From assembly GCA_947683425.1 (NCBI GenBank), contig CANTUQ010000009.1:10183001-10247000 (forward strand): DNA of 64,000 nt, in the 5' to 3' direction. This document shows, in pieces, positions 43,641-55,922 of this stretch. Source of the stretch: Excoecaria cochinchinensis. Its lineage: Eukaryota; Streptophyta; Magnoliopsida; Malpighiales; Euphorbiaceae. A program made the position numbers and the translations under genes. The notes below the pieces were generated by a model. The model did no database searches and was not told the origin of the DNA. It saw only the letters and a list, made by a program, of their open reading frames with translations. Each line of letters starts with the position of its first letter. Within the stretch, counting starts at the first letter, position 1.

Positions 43641-46144
43641 GTGTTAAATGTATGTGCAAAGCTATGCACACAAGTCATGCCAAGGATTACCGTACAACAA
43701 TTATGTGTACACAACTATACGTGCAAATGATTAAATGTACGTGATACGCATGCTAAACATGTGCAAAGAATTATTTGTTGCATGTATGCAGAGATTATGT
43801 GCATGAAACGTGCGTAATGAATTGCTTATGCAAGATATATGTAAAGTTCATACATGTGTGAATGCATCTCGGGCGTCGTGATAGGCCATGCAAGTGTAAA
43901 GTTTTGCAAAGAGATATGTGAAAGATTGTAACGTGGAATGCACGTGAGATGCAAAATTGGATAGACCACATCCTAGGTAGTTAAGGGACTCATTGAGGAT
44001 ACTATTCATACTGTCTGATGCCCCCAGTGATATAGAAGAGTATCATCTTGGCTTAGGAACTCTTACCCATAATCATTTCAGAGAGACCCGTCCGGTGTGC
44101 ATCTTCGCCCCTCGGTCAACGAGCACGCACCCTTTTGCTATGAGCCGTATAGCATCTTGCCCCCATGATTCTAACTCATGCTCTGCATTATGCACTTTCT
44201 ACCCAAAGGGAGGTCATCCTAAGTAATGCCGCCTTATCGCTCCAGGTATCGGAGGTAATTATTTTAAAGGTAGTGCGCCTCATATGGGTTTTCACACTAG
44301 CTTTTCTTAGTGGGAAATGAGTCCTTTTCGTATTTTTGTATAACCCTGTGCCTTATTTTTTGCCTGGAATGGACCCAACCCAATCCAGCGGCTCTTATTC
44401 ATTTAATTTTTTGTAGGACAGACTGCCTGTTTCTAGGTTTTCACCCTACCCTTTAGCCTAACTTTTTCTTAGAGCACCAATTACGGTTTTCATCTCTAAC
44501 GGCCGTTTTTTTTAAGGGTAGTTTGTCAAATGAAGTTTTATCATCATGGCCCTGAATGAAGCTTGTCCCAGCATATGTCCTTATGCATACCGCAGGTTTT
44601 TCTTTACCATTTCATCGCATGTTCATGCCAAGCTTATGCATGTCTTCCTATTTATATGCACCGTATAGCAACAACGATAATCATGTATAGACATGTGGTG
44701 CAAAAGAACAAGTTTTATTCAATCTCAGGGAGTAACACTTCGGGCGCATTCGACTCCTGTTATCAATCAGCCCTCTCGGGTTTTCTTGATTGAATATTTT
44801 CTCCCAGCCTTTAATTTTTGTGAAATGGCCTCCTTCTATAGCAATCGGCAATTATTCGCTGAGATATCTTCCCCTAAACAACGATTATATCCCCTCGCCC
44901 CCTCTGACAAAGGTGTTGTTCGATTGGGTGAGGTGACTAACAAGGGTTAACTCCCTTTGCCCCTGGCTATCTTTTCTGTTCTCTTGGGGGGATTTCCTGA
45001 GACCACTTTGGATATCATCGCCTGTTGCTCTTGATAGTTCGGAGGGATTCAAGATGTCTTGAGGCATCCTCTATTTGTCCAGGGCAGCATCTTATCCTCG
45101 ACCTTCACCCCTGAGTACCATAGCCCCTAGACGCAGCTGCTTACCAAAAGTTGCCATACTGCAGGTCAGAGACTACACCCTCGCTTCCATAAGTGCATCC
45201 AAGAGAAGGTTACTTAGCCTCGCGGTAGATAATAGGACACATCGGCTTAGGCATCTGGTCAGTGAGAGCAGAAGCAAAGTATAGCCATTTAGATTTCACA
45301 CATTCAGTAATGAATGGTGTTTCTCTTTTTATAAAAGAACTACTAAATGATGAGTACATGAGTTGAACTGCTTTTGTTTTATGTATTTGCAAAGACTATG
45401 TGCGTTTCAGCATGATTTCTCCATACATGATCACCATTTAACATAGATTCAGAATGCAGAATTACATTTAATCTCAAAATGGATCTTGAAAGCATCAAAA
45501 CTCTTGTTTCCAATCAGCCCTCTCAGGTTTTCTTAATTGGACATTTTCTCTCAAGCCTCTAATTTTTGCCCAGGGTGCCTTTTTTCGGTTTCACCCTAAT
45601 AAGTCGCCCAATTTTAGTAAGGCTGCCTTTTTCCGGTTTTCAACCCGCAGGGCATTTATTCTCTTCTTTTGATTTTTAGTCTTTAGCCATGGAAGCTCTT
45701 AGGTTTGTCGATGTTGATCGGTCCTTTAAACTTGCTTCCCTTGCTGTCTGTTAGAGTTGCTGCTCCTTTGGATACCAACCTCTTAAGAATAAACTTTCCT
45801 ATATTGGTTACTCCATGTGACGGGAACGTTTGGACTCATTTGCATAAAGATTAAATCTCTCTCTTTCAATGGGTGCTTCCTGACCTTCTTTCCAAATGAT
45901 TGAGCAAGTCCTTTCTGATAAATCTGATTACGATAATAAGCCTGCGACCTGTTTCATCTAGCATGTTCAACTGCTTGTAATCGTTCCTTTGTCCTGTCGG
46001 CTTCTGGGTCTGGTTTTCCATGATTACTTCAGAGATCTAAGCTCTGCCCCTAATAGGAAACACTGCTTCCATCGTAGAGGTTCTTGCGGTGGCCCTATAT
46101 CTCTAGAGTGCAGAAGGTAACTCTTATGCCCAGCATTTGTAGAC
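43641..46144 (-). other. Tat2 non-coding region downstream of integrase
   Basis: No credible ORF. It contains ATG/GCAT-rich sequence (43640-43980) and two diverged direct copies of a block with CAATCAGCCCTCTC...TTTTCT (about 44763 and 45510), each also matched near 31251 in Tat1. Confidence 0.55.
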
Positions 46145-46540
46145 TCAAATCATTTTGACCAAGACCTTCTTGACATTCTTGTTAGCATCCCCTACTGTCC
46201 CATTGGTTTGAGAGCAGTTCAGAGAGGACTTGTGGTGCTTAATGCCATACTTCTGGAGAGACTCCCAAGCTTCAGGCGCAAACTGCCCCCTATCCTTGAA
46301 CATAATGCTGTGTGGGGGGCTATATCGACACATCAAATTTCTTTTGATGAATTTGTCCATACCTTGAGCTTCAACTTTCCTGAGGGACCCGGCTTCCACC
46401 CACTCAGTGAAGTAGGTGATAGCAATTATAGTGGACCTATGTCCATTAGAGGCCGTAGGGCGCACTTCCCGTAAGATATCTATTCCCCAAGCTTGAGCAA
46501 TCTGTTTCCATTGTAGGTCAATAGAACCCTTTCAGTCCTT
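46145..46540 (-). pseudogene. Tat2 integrase core remnant
   Basis: Best frame 46145-46465 reads RPTASNGHRSTIIAITYFTE then WVEAGS, CRYSPPHSIMFKDRGQF and QTNGTVGDANKNVKK, the order of a Ty3/Gypsy integrase core of the Tat type. Where the related proteins have Asp in the YFTKWVE-upstream position and Asp-Asn-Gly in the second motif, here Thr and Asp-Arg-Gly are seen, and the Glu motif reads GDANKN instead of EAANKN. Catalytic residues are thus lost. Confidence 0.75.
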
Positions 46541-47408
46541 TTCGGAGGCCAAGTAGAATGGTATAGTGCAGGTATGTGTGAATTAACGGGATTCAATCAA
46601 AGCTTATCCCAAAGATGACTTTTCTTCCTTTCCTTTTCTGTTTGTTATTTCTTCTTTTTTTGTTTTGCCTCTTTTTTTTTTTCTCTTTTTTTCATTTTTT
46701 TTTTGCTCTTTTTTTTATTTATTATTTTTTTAGACAAGCCTGGTACAAATCCTGATAGTTCACACATGCATGCACTTCCTTTCTTAACTATTGGGATAAC
46801 GCTGGCCAACGAAGTTGGGTGTTCCGGATAAAAACTTTAGCCTCCCTTCTGCTTGTGGATTTCTTCTTTTAACCTTTTCTGCCTATTCTGGCTTGATTCT
46901 TTTGGGCTTCTGCTTGACTGATCCATGATCGGCATATGTTGGCATAGAGTGTTTGGCGACTTCATGATTATTTCCCGACGTGTCTTCATAGGTCCAGGCA
47001 AAGACTTTTATATTCATTTTTTTTATTTTCTCTCTTTTAATCTCTCTTCTGGAGTCATAACAGATGCTATCAAGATTTTCTTTGGGTTTTCCAAAGTTCC
47101 GAGATTAAATGGAATGGCATTAATTGAATCAATGTTAAATATAAATGTGTCATGATTATGTATAGTGAAATCAGAAGACAATATCACACAGATAAGTGAA
47201 ATCATTCATTTTATTTAATAAAAATAAAAACTAAAAATGTCACCATTAAATAGTTCTAGAACAAAAAGAAAAACATCTGAATAACTATCATTTTTCATTT
47301 TTGCCAACTCAGATGCTGTAGACGATCGTCTGTTGTCATTCCTCATGAATCACCTTCCTTTTCCTCTCATACTTCTTACGACACTCTAGATCGGTAATCT
47401 TCTTGCTA

Positions 47409-49816
47409 TGTAACACCCCGTTACCCCTGTTGGAAGGATACCAGAGCGTTACCGCGACACTCACACGAAAAATACATACATAACAGGGAAAGCAACAACA
47501 AAATAATAAAATATACAATATTTATAAAATTATATAAAGATCCTTAATTACTTTACATAATAATTATACAGAATACAGAATGATATACAAACTTAAATAC
47601 ACAAAATTCCAGAAGTTGTAAACAAAATAAAACTCTAACTCCTATGTGGCCAACCCTGCAGATGCTCGACGCGAACTAGAACTGAACCTACCACCTACAT
47701 GGAAAAACAACCCGTGCTGAGCGATAACGCTTAGTGGGGAGGGACAAAAACAGATAGAAACAAGTACACTAAATAGGAATACAACAAGTAATACAAACAC
47801 GAATACATTACATACTGAAATACTCACCCTGGCAACACATGAGATATCACATGCATAATATACCAGAATCATATCAAAACATAATCACTATATCAACCCA
47901 CTCATAATTATAACATTGCACTGAACAATTATAACACTACACTGAACATACACTTACACAACTCAAACCGTAACCTCAACCTCACTAGCTGTGGATACGG
48001 GAGCACTACATGATAGAGGATAATGCGAATAGTATCAAATGTGAGAGACCGAAGCCTCGATCACACACTACATGGGAGACCAAAGCCTCAAAACACTTTT
48101 GGGCCCGAAGGTAAAGGGGAGACCGAAGTCTCAAAACATTTTATCACTGCACGAAAAATGACCATCTCGGAGGTCGGCCAAACGACCCAAACGAGGCCTA
48201 CGTAGGCAGCTGCGCTCATATATCCCTTTAAAAGCATGCTTATCTATCCACTACCATGACACTTTTGGCTCAACTCACCCACTTAGAATATAACACTAGA
48301 AAGTATTAAAAGCACAAGCCAAAACACTAGCATAATAATAATCATTCACTCAGTTCTAAAATAATAGCATTAATAGGGCATAATCAAATACATGAGCCAT
48401 GCAATAGCGATAAACCATGCAAAGTGAGATAGGAAAAATAGATTAGAAAATAGGGCAGAAAACAGGGTTCACTGTCGCGATCGTGACAAGAAGTTGCGCT
48501 CGTGACAGAAGCCAGGAGCACTACAAGAAACGGGCCAAATGCACGATTCGTGCTCTTATGCATGACTCATGCACAAGAGCACGACTCGTGCTCAATGTGC
48601 ACGATTAGTGCACTTGTGCACGTCTCGTGCACAGTGCAAAAGCACGCTTGTGCACGACTCGTGCACAGGAAGGTAATTTCATCCCTCCGAGTCGTGTCCT
48701 CCACTGTCCAGGGAGCATTTACATGGGGGTAAGGCCTACCCTTACTACCGTGTAACTCGATGATGCAGTTACATGCCGGTATGGAGACCCCTTACCACCG
48801 TGTAACTCATCCCTGCCCAGATTTTTGCAAAAAAACTCCTTTTATTCAAAAAACCCAACATCCTCATCTCATGCAATAATTCTTACCTTAGCACTCAATT
48901 GCCTCCAAGACATGCTCAATGACATAATTAAGACAATAATCATACACTATCTCAAGATTAACACAATCATGCATAAACCCAAAAATTCATCTACATCACA
49001 TGCTCATATTTTTCAACAACACTTACAATTATCAATATAACACTAGCATTTAAACCCATATTCACTACCTCACTAACACATGGCTATAATCAAGCAAATC
49101 ACTCAAGTTTCCAGAATTTAAATGACATAAACCATACACTCAATCCAAGATGAGAATTAGGGCAGACAAATCACACTACACAAAACTAGAAATAACTCCC
49201 AAACCTAGAAAACTTGCAGCTCAAATCTTCTATCTTCAAAAATCCAGCTCCTAGCCTTTACTCTTCTTCTAATCATCCAAATCACACACAAATAAACCCA
49301 AAAATTCTTAATCCAAAACCCAAGATTTCCAAAAATCAGAAGCAAAACTAGAAGGAGAAGAAGATCAACTTCAAATAACTAAAACCAAACACTTACCTGT
49401 TCAAAATAATTCTTAATCTCATAAAACCCCAAACCAAACCTTTAAAGTCATCCAACCAAAAGAGAAGCAAAGAGCAAGAAATGGAAGAAGAAGGAGAAAA
49501 CGCAGGGAAGAGAACGGGAAATCTGATTTCCCTCTTTTCCTTTCTTGTTTTCTTTTTCTTCTTTCATTAATTACTCCCCATCAACCCAAACCACTAGTCA
49601 AAATCCTATTGGTCCACATGTCATGATCCTATTGAGTCCAAGATCCATCTTTGATTAACTCTTCATCAAGGCACCATACACAACACACACTAGATAAATT
49701 CCTCACTTAACACTTAATCCTTAATAATCAAATTCCCATGCTCAACTTAATGAAATACCCTTAAATTTTTCTGACTTAACATTCGAATTCCGACTAGGCC
49801 CTTTTTGGCTCGTTAC
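47409..49816 (-). mobile_element. Element H: solo chromovirus-type LTR inside Tat2 gag
   Basis: About 2.4 kb, TGTAACACCCCG to GGCTCGTTAC, with no internal region. It has donor AACAG|GTAAGTG (intron starts at 49395) and a palindrome array. Removing it restores the host reading across the junction (...CTTGCTA|TCAATGAG...). The left flank TGCTA is the likely target site; about 4 bp seem to be missing at the right junction. Confidence 0.8.
48472..48667 (-). repeat. Palindrome array, element H
   Basis: Starts CTGTCGCGATCGTGACA, then units GCACGACTCGTGC, GTGCACGATTAGTGCAC, GTGCACGTCTCGTGCAC and GTGCACGACTCGTGCAC at roughly 18-20-bp spacing. About 1150-1340 bp from the LTR start. Confidence 0.85.
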
Positions 49817-50459
49817 TATCAATGAGTTCTTGAACCCGGTCTCTTAAAGTCCGACAATAGTTTGTTCTATGCCCTGTGTACTGGTGATATGCACAATACT
49901 AGTTTGTCCTGTGTCTAGGCTGTCCTTGGCTTAGGGCAGGCTCAGCTGGCAAGGGTTGTAACTTCACTTCCTTTCATTAACTTCTCAAAAACCCATGACA
50001 AGGATCTGCCCAAATCAGAATAATGCCTTTGATTCATTTTCGTGGTTGGCACTTCCGTCCTCTTCACATTGCCCTTAGTGTTGTTGCAGATACCCGAGCT
50101 TTCATTTTTTAGAGCATGCATCCTCACTAGATCTCCATCCCCTTTAGGCACAATGTTACATTTTAGAGTAGATCCCATATCTCATCTTTGCCCAACTGGC
50201 AAATCAAACGGCTCCTTGCCTCTGGGCTTGGAAGTAAAAGGAGATGCTGTGGTCATACTGTATAGGTCTTCTCGACAGTGGCCGGTTCAACTCGGTCAAG
50301 GGTAGTCGCCACAAGTTGAGCATGAAGAACTAGTGCCATGGTATCTATTCTTTCCTTAATCATGGCCGACAACCTTTTTTCAAACTCCTCAAACCTTCTA
50401 TCCATCTCTTGGGCCATTAAGGCACGAGTCTCCTCAATCTGCCACGAAGGATCAGCCAT
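49817..50459 (-). pseudogene. Tat2 gag-like remnant
   Basis: Starts with ATG at 50459 (MADPSWQIEETRALM), open for 68 codons with a coiled-coil-like EFEKRLSAMIKERID stretch. It then shifts frame; 49942-50178 carries HYSDLGRSLSWVFEKLMK. Near 49850-49900 comes the zinc-knuckle-like CAYHQYTGHRTNYC and RTLRDRVQELID. It resumes beyond element H at 47408-47336 (SKKITDLECRKKYERKRK). Several breaks. Much shorter than full Tat/Ogre gag. Confidence 0.65.
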
Positions 50460-51546
50460 TTCTTAAGCCTGTATAAGGACGCTAGATCTTTGCCAACCAA
50501 ATCGAACTCTGCTTGCTCTTCGAGCAATTACGGGGACCCCAAAACCTCCCAAGTAAATGGTCTATAGTGGCTGAAAAATCCTAGGGGTTAGAATGATGCA
50601 TGAAGGACATGCAGTGCATGATCGTGCCATGCAAATGGTCCTTAATGAGTGCAAGATCAATAGATTAGCATAATACGATGGGGTACAAGGAAGAAATTAT
50701 ATGCAGGATGATATGTACATGTGAAAAATAATATGCAGACAAAAGGATATACACACATAACATGAGAGAAAATATATTATTTTTTATTTATTTTTTTATT
50801 TTTTATCAACATGCATGAATGACATGCGATGCATGAGCATGCTGTGCAGCATCCACAACCACATGCAAGCAAATAGATCCTTCTAACCTTATCACTCCAA
50901 CATACGAGGTCGTGCAACCTCTTTCCTAGGTGAGCTTGATCCATGGATTAATGGAGAACCCAATGGACGTGTATGGTGCATGGTGGAAAACCGGCAACAT
51001 AACACTCTTAATTTAAAGCACATGCATATGGGTTTTGGCCATTACATATTTGAATAATTCCATTAAATTAAGGTAAACCTACCAGGGCATGAAAGCCCTT
51101 GATAGAAGACCACTCAATTTACTTGATTTTGTCTAATATATAATGGCCTACATCACAAGCATCATATTAAGGAGTATATCACCTAATGGAAGTTTCTATT
51201 TGCCATTACATGAGCTTTGCTCGAAGGTGATGATACTTTAGGGCTACCCAAACATGGTCCCTGCCAATGGGTCTAGCTCATCATGAGCATAACGACCGAT
51301 CGGGTGTCCATTTGATATACCATGAGGTACCAGGCTTGGGCTGGTGATTATCCTTAACACTTCCCTACATTGAGTGAAAGTAGGGTCGCGATTCGCGAAT
51401 GCACCGGGGTAAGATAGGGGACCAACTAACATAGTTCTAAGGATCTAATGTATGCAATGTAAATTTTGAAAAGTGATAGAATTTTAAGTTTTAAGAACTC
51501 AATTATACATTTTAACCAAAATACTTTCAGAGCAAAGTCAAAAATA
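50460..51546 (-). other. Tat2 leader between gag remnant and primer site
   Basis: No ORF of note. About 50570-51130 matches Tat1 at 33060-33500, with several ATGCAT-type repeats near 50600-50830. Confidence 0.5.
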
Positions 51547-51565
51547 GTCCCCAGTGGAGTCGCCA
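51547..51565 (-). other. Primer binding site of Tat2
   Basis: Minus strand TGGCGACTCCACTGGGGAC, the form known from Ogre-type elements (assigned to tRNA-Arg in the literature as I recall; not checked). It lies one base from the inner LTR end. Confidence 0.7.
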
Positions 51566-52809
51566 CTGTGACGCGCACCGAACCTAGCAAATGCCCTCTT
51601 AGGCAAGACCCACTTTTAGGGCTCGAGGGATTGGTTAGCGTCTTTTGATCTTGGGTACCATGAGACATTTTGGATGCCTCCTTCCTAATAGAACATTGGA
51701 AAGGATCATCTTGCCTCATGGCGCCTTTAGGCACCTTTCAGGTATTTTGGAGTCACCGCCCAATTTACGAGAAATTGGGAAAGCTCTCTAACCTCTATTG
51801 GTCTAAAACCAGAGATGGTGTCCGGAACTTCACTCTTATTTATGTTTTGGTTAATTATAAATGAGTTTTTAAATTCATAAAATTCTATCTCTCCTCTCAC
51901 ACGATTAATGCATTTAAATAAAAGCGCATTGCAAGCATCAAGAAAGCGATAAATAAAAGACTGTAAAGAAAGCAATAAAATAAAGCGATAAAGAAAATCA
52001 ATAAACACGTCAAGCACACAATTACAAGAGAAATTGGGGCAGAGTACAACCCTAAATAAAGGAGATTAAAAATATGAATTGGGACGGAATACAATCCCAA
52101 ATGAAAAAAGAATAATATTGACCCAAAATTAATTTACAAGGGCCCAAAATGTATGAACATAAATTTAAACAAACAAACAAAATCAAACATAAAAAAAACA
52201 TACATAAATCGGGACATTCGTTTGTTTTAGGAACATTAGTTCCTTCGCTCTCATTTAAAAGGGGATCGAAGAGCTGTTGATTTGAAAAATAGGGATGAGT
52301 GATCCCATTTTGGAGAAAATCTAACTCTTCATTTTATTGTGACATTTTACATTCCTTGGCTAAAATGAGGGACATTTGTCCCAATTTTATTAATAAAATC
52401 CCAATTTAGTTATAAGATATTTTTGTGACTTTTTATCTTACATGTGCGCAAAATAAAAATATTTTATTTTATAAGTAAGCACAAACGTATAGAGGGATAG
52501 GAAAGGTCTCACCCAAGCGATGCAGGTTTCCTGCACGTCGCGACCCATCCTTATGGTCACGGGGACACTTATGCAAGGCAAACCACATTTAAATTCCACA
52601 AAAAAAAATAACAATAAGAATATTAGTAATAATTCTAAAAATTGATCAAATAAGGATAAAATAAACATAGGACATGTTAAATTAGTATACAAATGATTTA
52701 CATGCGAAGTAAATTAAAAAGGTCATGCGAGAGCCTAAGAATAATAACAAAAGTTAATATCAAAGCAATAGCAATAACAATAATAAAATCATGATAACAA
52801 TAATAATAA

Positions 52810-53270
<461 letters not shown>

Positions 53271-54009
53271 GAATAATAATGGGCAAAAGACAGCAGTGAA
53301 CATAATAATGATGATAATAACAAAATAACAATGATGCTAATCAAGTTAAAACACAAGCAAATCAAGTTAAAAGCACAAATAATACATCAACAGTGGCAAC
53401 AAAATTAAAAATGCTAGAAATAAATAATAAACATGATAATAATAACAAAATAACAAGATTAACAACAATAAACGATAAACAAAAATAAATAAGAACGGAT
53501 CCAAAAATGTTTGCCCTCAGAAATTATAAGTCGGAGAAACGGTGTCTCGATTCGTCCTCCTTGTCGATTTTTACGGTGATAAATACAGAAAAGTTTGACA
53601 AAATCTAAGTTTTAAACAAACGAAAAAACTTGAGAAAATAATTTTGATGTAAAGATCAAGCAAAGGAAATTAATTTTCCTTGCTCAAACTAAACCAAGAG
53701 TGAAAAATTTTAGAGAGAGAAGAAGAAAAGAAAAATAAATCTTAAAGACTCTTTTTTGAAATTTTTTATTTCAAAAACTCTCGGCTGCCTCCTTTTCTTT
53801 GAGAGAAACCCCTTCTTTTCTCTTTGAAAAAATCCAGCCTCCCTCAAAATGAAGATCAAGTCTTCATTTTGTTTCTCTGGATTGTCCCAAAATAGGAAGA
53901 GACAAAATGCTCTTTCATTTTTTGTAACAAAAATTGCACAAAAACGTGAAACAAACGGAAATAATAGACTGGAAATTAACCAAAAAATGCAGGTGAAAAT
54001 GAAAGCTCG

Positions 54010-54260
54010 AAGGAATAAGGCGGAGGGATGCCCGCAGGTCGCGTGCAGGGGCGCAAGTCGCGCACGGCGACATGCGCCCCCGCGGGCGCAAGTCGCGCAC
54101 GGCGACATGCGCCCCCGCGGGCGCACGTCGCCCTCTTGGCACACATCTCCAGGCAAGTGCGCGTCTTGCCTGCAGGCGCACGCCGTTCCCTAGCGGGCAT
54201 GGCCTGCACGCGTGCGACCATGATCAGCACGCGCGGCGCGCAAACCGTATGGCAACCGAG
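54010..54260 (-). repeat. GC-rich repeat island in Tat2 right LTR
   Basis: A strongly GC-rich patch in an AT-rich LTR, with a near-exact ~46-bp tandem duplication (units at about 54050 and 54096 sharing GTCGCGCACGGCGACATGCG). Partial counterparts are at 42340-42550 and 62160-62390 in the other two Tat LTR copies, with different internal sequence. Confidence 0.75.
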
Positions 54261-54483
54261 CCCCAAAAAAAATTAAAGAATAAAATTTGAAATAAAAAAT
54301 AAAAAATAAAATAAAAATAAAAATAAAAGGAATAAAAATAAGAGTAAAAATGAAAATTTTTGGAGGAACAAAAGAGATTTTCGATAAAGAAAACATCATT
54401 TTTGACACCATTACTTTTGGCAAGTATCATCTCCATCATCGGATAATTTTGATCTTGAACCGCCTCGGGACCCGTTGTCTACA

Positions 54484-54723
54484 GGCATGTAATTAAATTT
54501 CATTTATTTAGCATTTGTAATGAAATATAATAATCTTTAGTGCGAATGATGGTGTGTGTGAGTTAAGTTTAGGATGTGTATGTGGTTGAGGTTCTAGATG
54601 TTAGAAATTTTATTATTCCGTCTTCTGTTTTGATAAGTAGGTGTCTCGTCCGGTAGCACACCCTTCACTCACAGTAGCTCTCTGTCCTTCGTTAGGCTAT
54701 GTGTGGGAGTTAGGGGTATTATA
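54484..54723 (+). repeat. Element E 5' LTR, distal end
   Basis: Resumes after Tat2 and ends GGGGTATTATA at 54723. Placement rests on the primer site 5 bp downstream and on E sequence on both sides of Tat2. Confidence 0.6.
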
Positions 54724-54728
54724 ATTAG

Positions 54729-54740
54729 TGGTATTAGAGC
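54729..54740 (+). other. Primer binding site, tRNA-iMet type (element E)
   Basis: TGGTATTAGAGC, one mismatch from TGGTATCAGAGC, 5 bp after the LTR end, the same spacing as in element A. Confidence 0.7.
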
Positions 54741-55922
54741 TCCGGTGTAGTTGGTTCTTGTTAACTTGGTGTTTTAAAGTGTGTCTGTATAGTTTAGCAT
54801 TGGCCAAAGCGGACGACCTTGTCCTTTAGATATGTTTTGGGAAGGAAAACCTTTCGATTTGATAAAGTGTTTAGTTAAGTGTTTGCTTGGTAGGTCACAA
54901 TCTACCTGCCTTGAATTGTTATGAGTGTGTGCGATTTTGAATGTGTTTGATAGATGAGTTATCAAAGTTCTGTTAAGATGTTGTTTGATAATAGGTGGCT
55001 TAAGGAGAAGGTTTCATGGAAGATCTTGAAGTGCATTGATATGTGGTTATCTTATGGGAATAGATATTTCGGTGTTTTGGAAATAAAGAGTGTTTGGATT
55101 TTTGTAAGATTATAGTGATGCTCTGTATGCCTATCAGCTTTCTCCAGAAAATTGTTTGAATATAATAACGTTGAACCATGGGGATGGGGAAAAGTGCATT
55201 ATTACAGCATCGATTTCATTTTTGCATCATCTTGTATACATGAACCATCACATCCTCATTGCATCATCATCTTTTGATCACACACGAGAAGCATTTGTGT
55301 ATGCATTTTTCAGTGGAGAAAAAGCTGACAGGGTGTACATTGTGTATTTGGTATTAAGATTAGGTGTGATTTAAGAGCTTAGCAATTGTTAAGGAGAATG
55401 TATTATGTTTATAGTCAGAACTAAGTAGAAGGGATATTTTGGGATCTTGAAGGAATGAATGTGTAAAGATTTTGGAGTAAGATACTAGTATTGTTAGTAA
55501 GGAAAAATAACATGTGTGCCAGATGTTTTTGGAAATATTGAGGAATTGTGTAGCAAAATGTTTAAGTTAAATGATTTATATGTGAAGTGTATGTGCTTTA
55601 GTTTCCGATTGATGGTTAAAGTAATGATTCTTCTGATGGATATGATTGATTTGAATGTAAGATAATGAGAAGAGGAGTATGAGATATATTTACATCAATT
55701 TTAAGAGTTTGGGTTTAGTTATAGACAAGAGAAAGTTATGATTTGTGTAGTCTTTTCGATGTCAAAGAAGTGGTTTAAGAGTATGGTGATGACAATAAGT
55801 AAAAGCAAGTGAGTATGTGAAAAGTGAAGTGTATGAGAATATTATTGAATTGGAGTATAGCGCTTGGATTTTTTCAGATGTAAGTGAATTTCAAGGACAA
55901 AATTCTTTTAGAAGGGAAGAAT
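54741..55922 (+). other. Element E internal region, no recognisable gag or RT
   Basis: About 1.2 kb. The last ~50 bp resemble the pol tail and polypurine tract of related elements (AAGGACAAAATTCTTTTAG, then AAGGGAAGAAT before the LTR). A block at about 55150-55350 is homologous to the minus strand of 61740-61925 in element F. The rest matches nothing I know. Confidence 0.55.
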
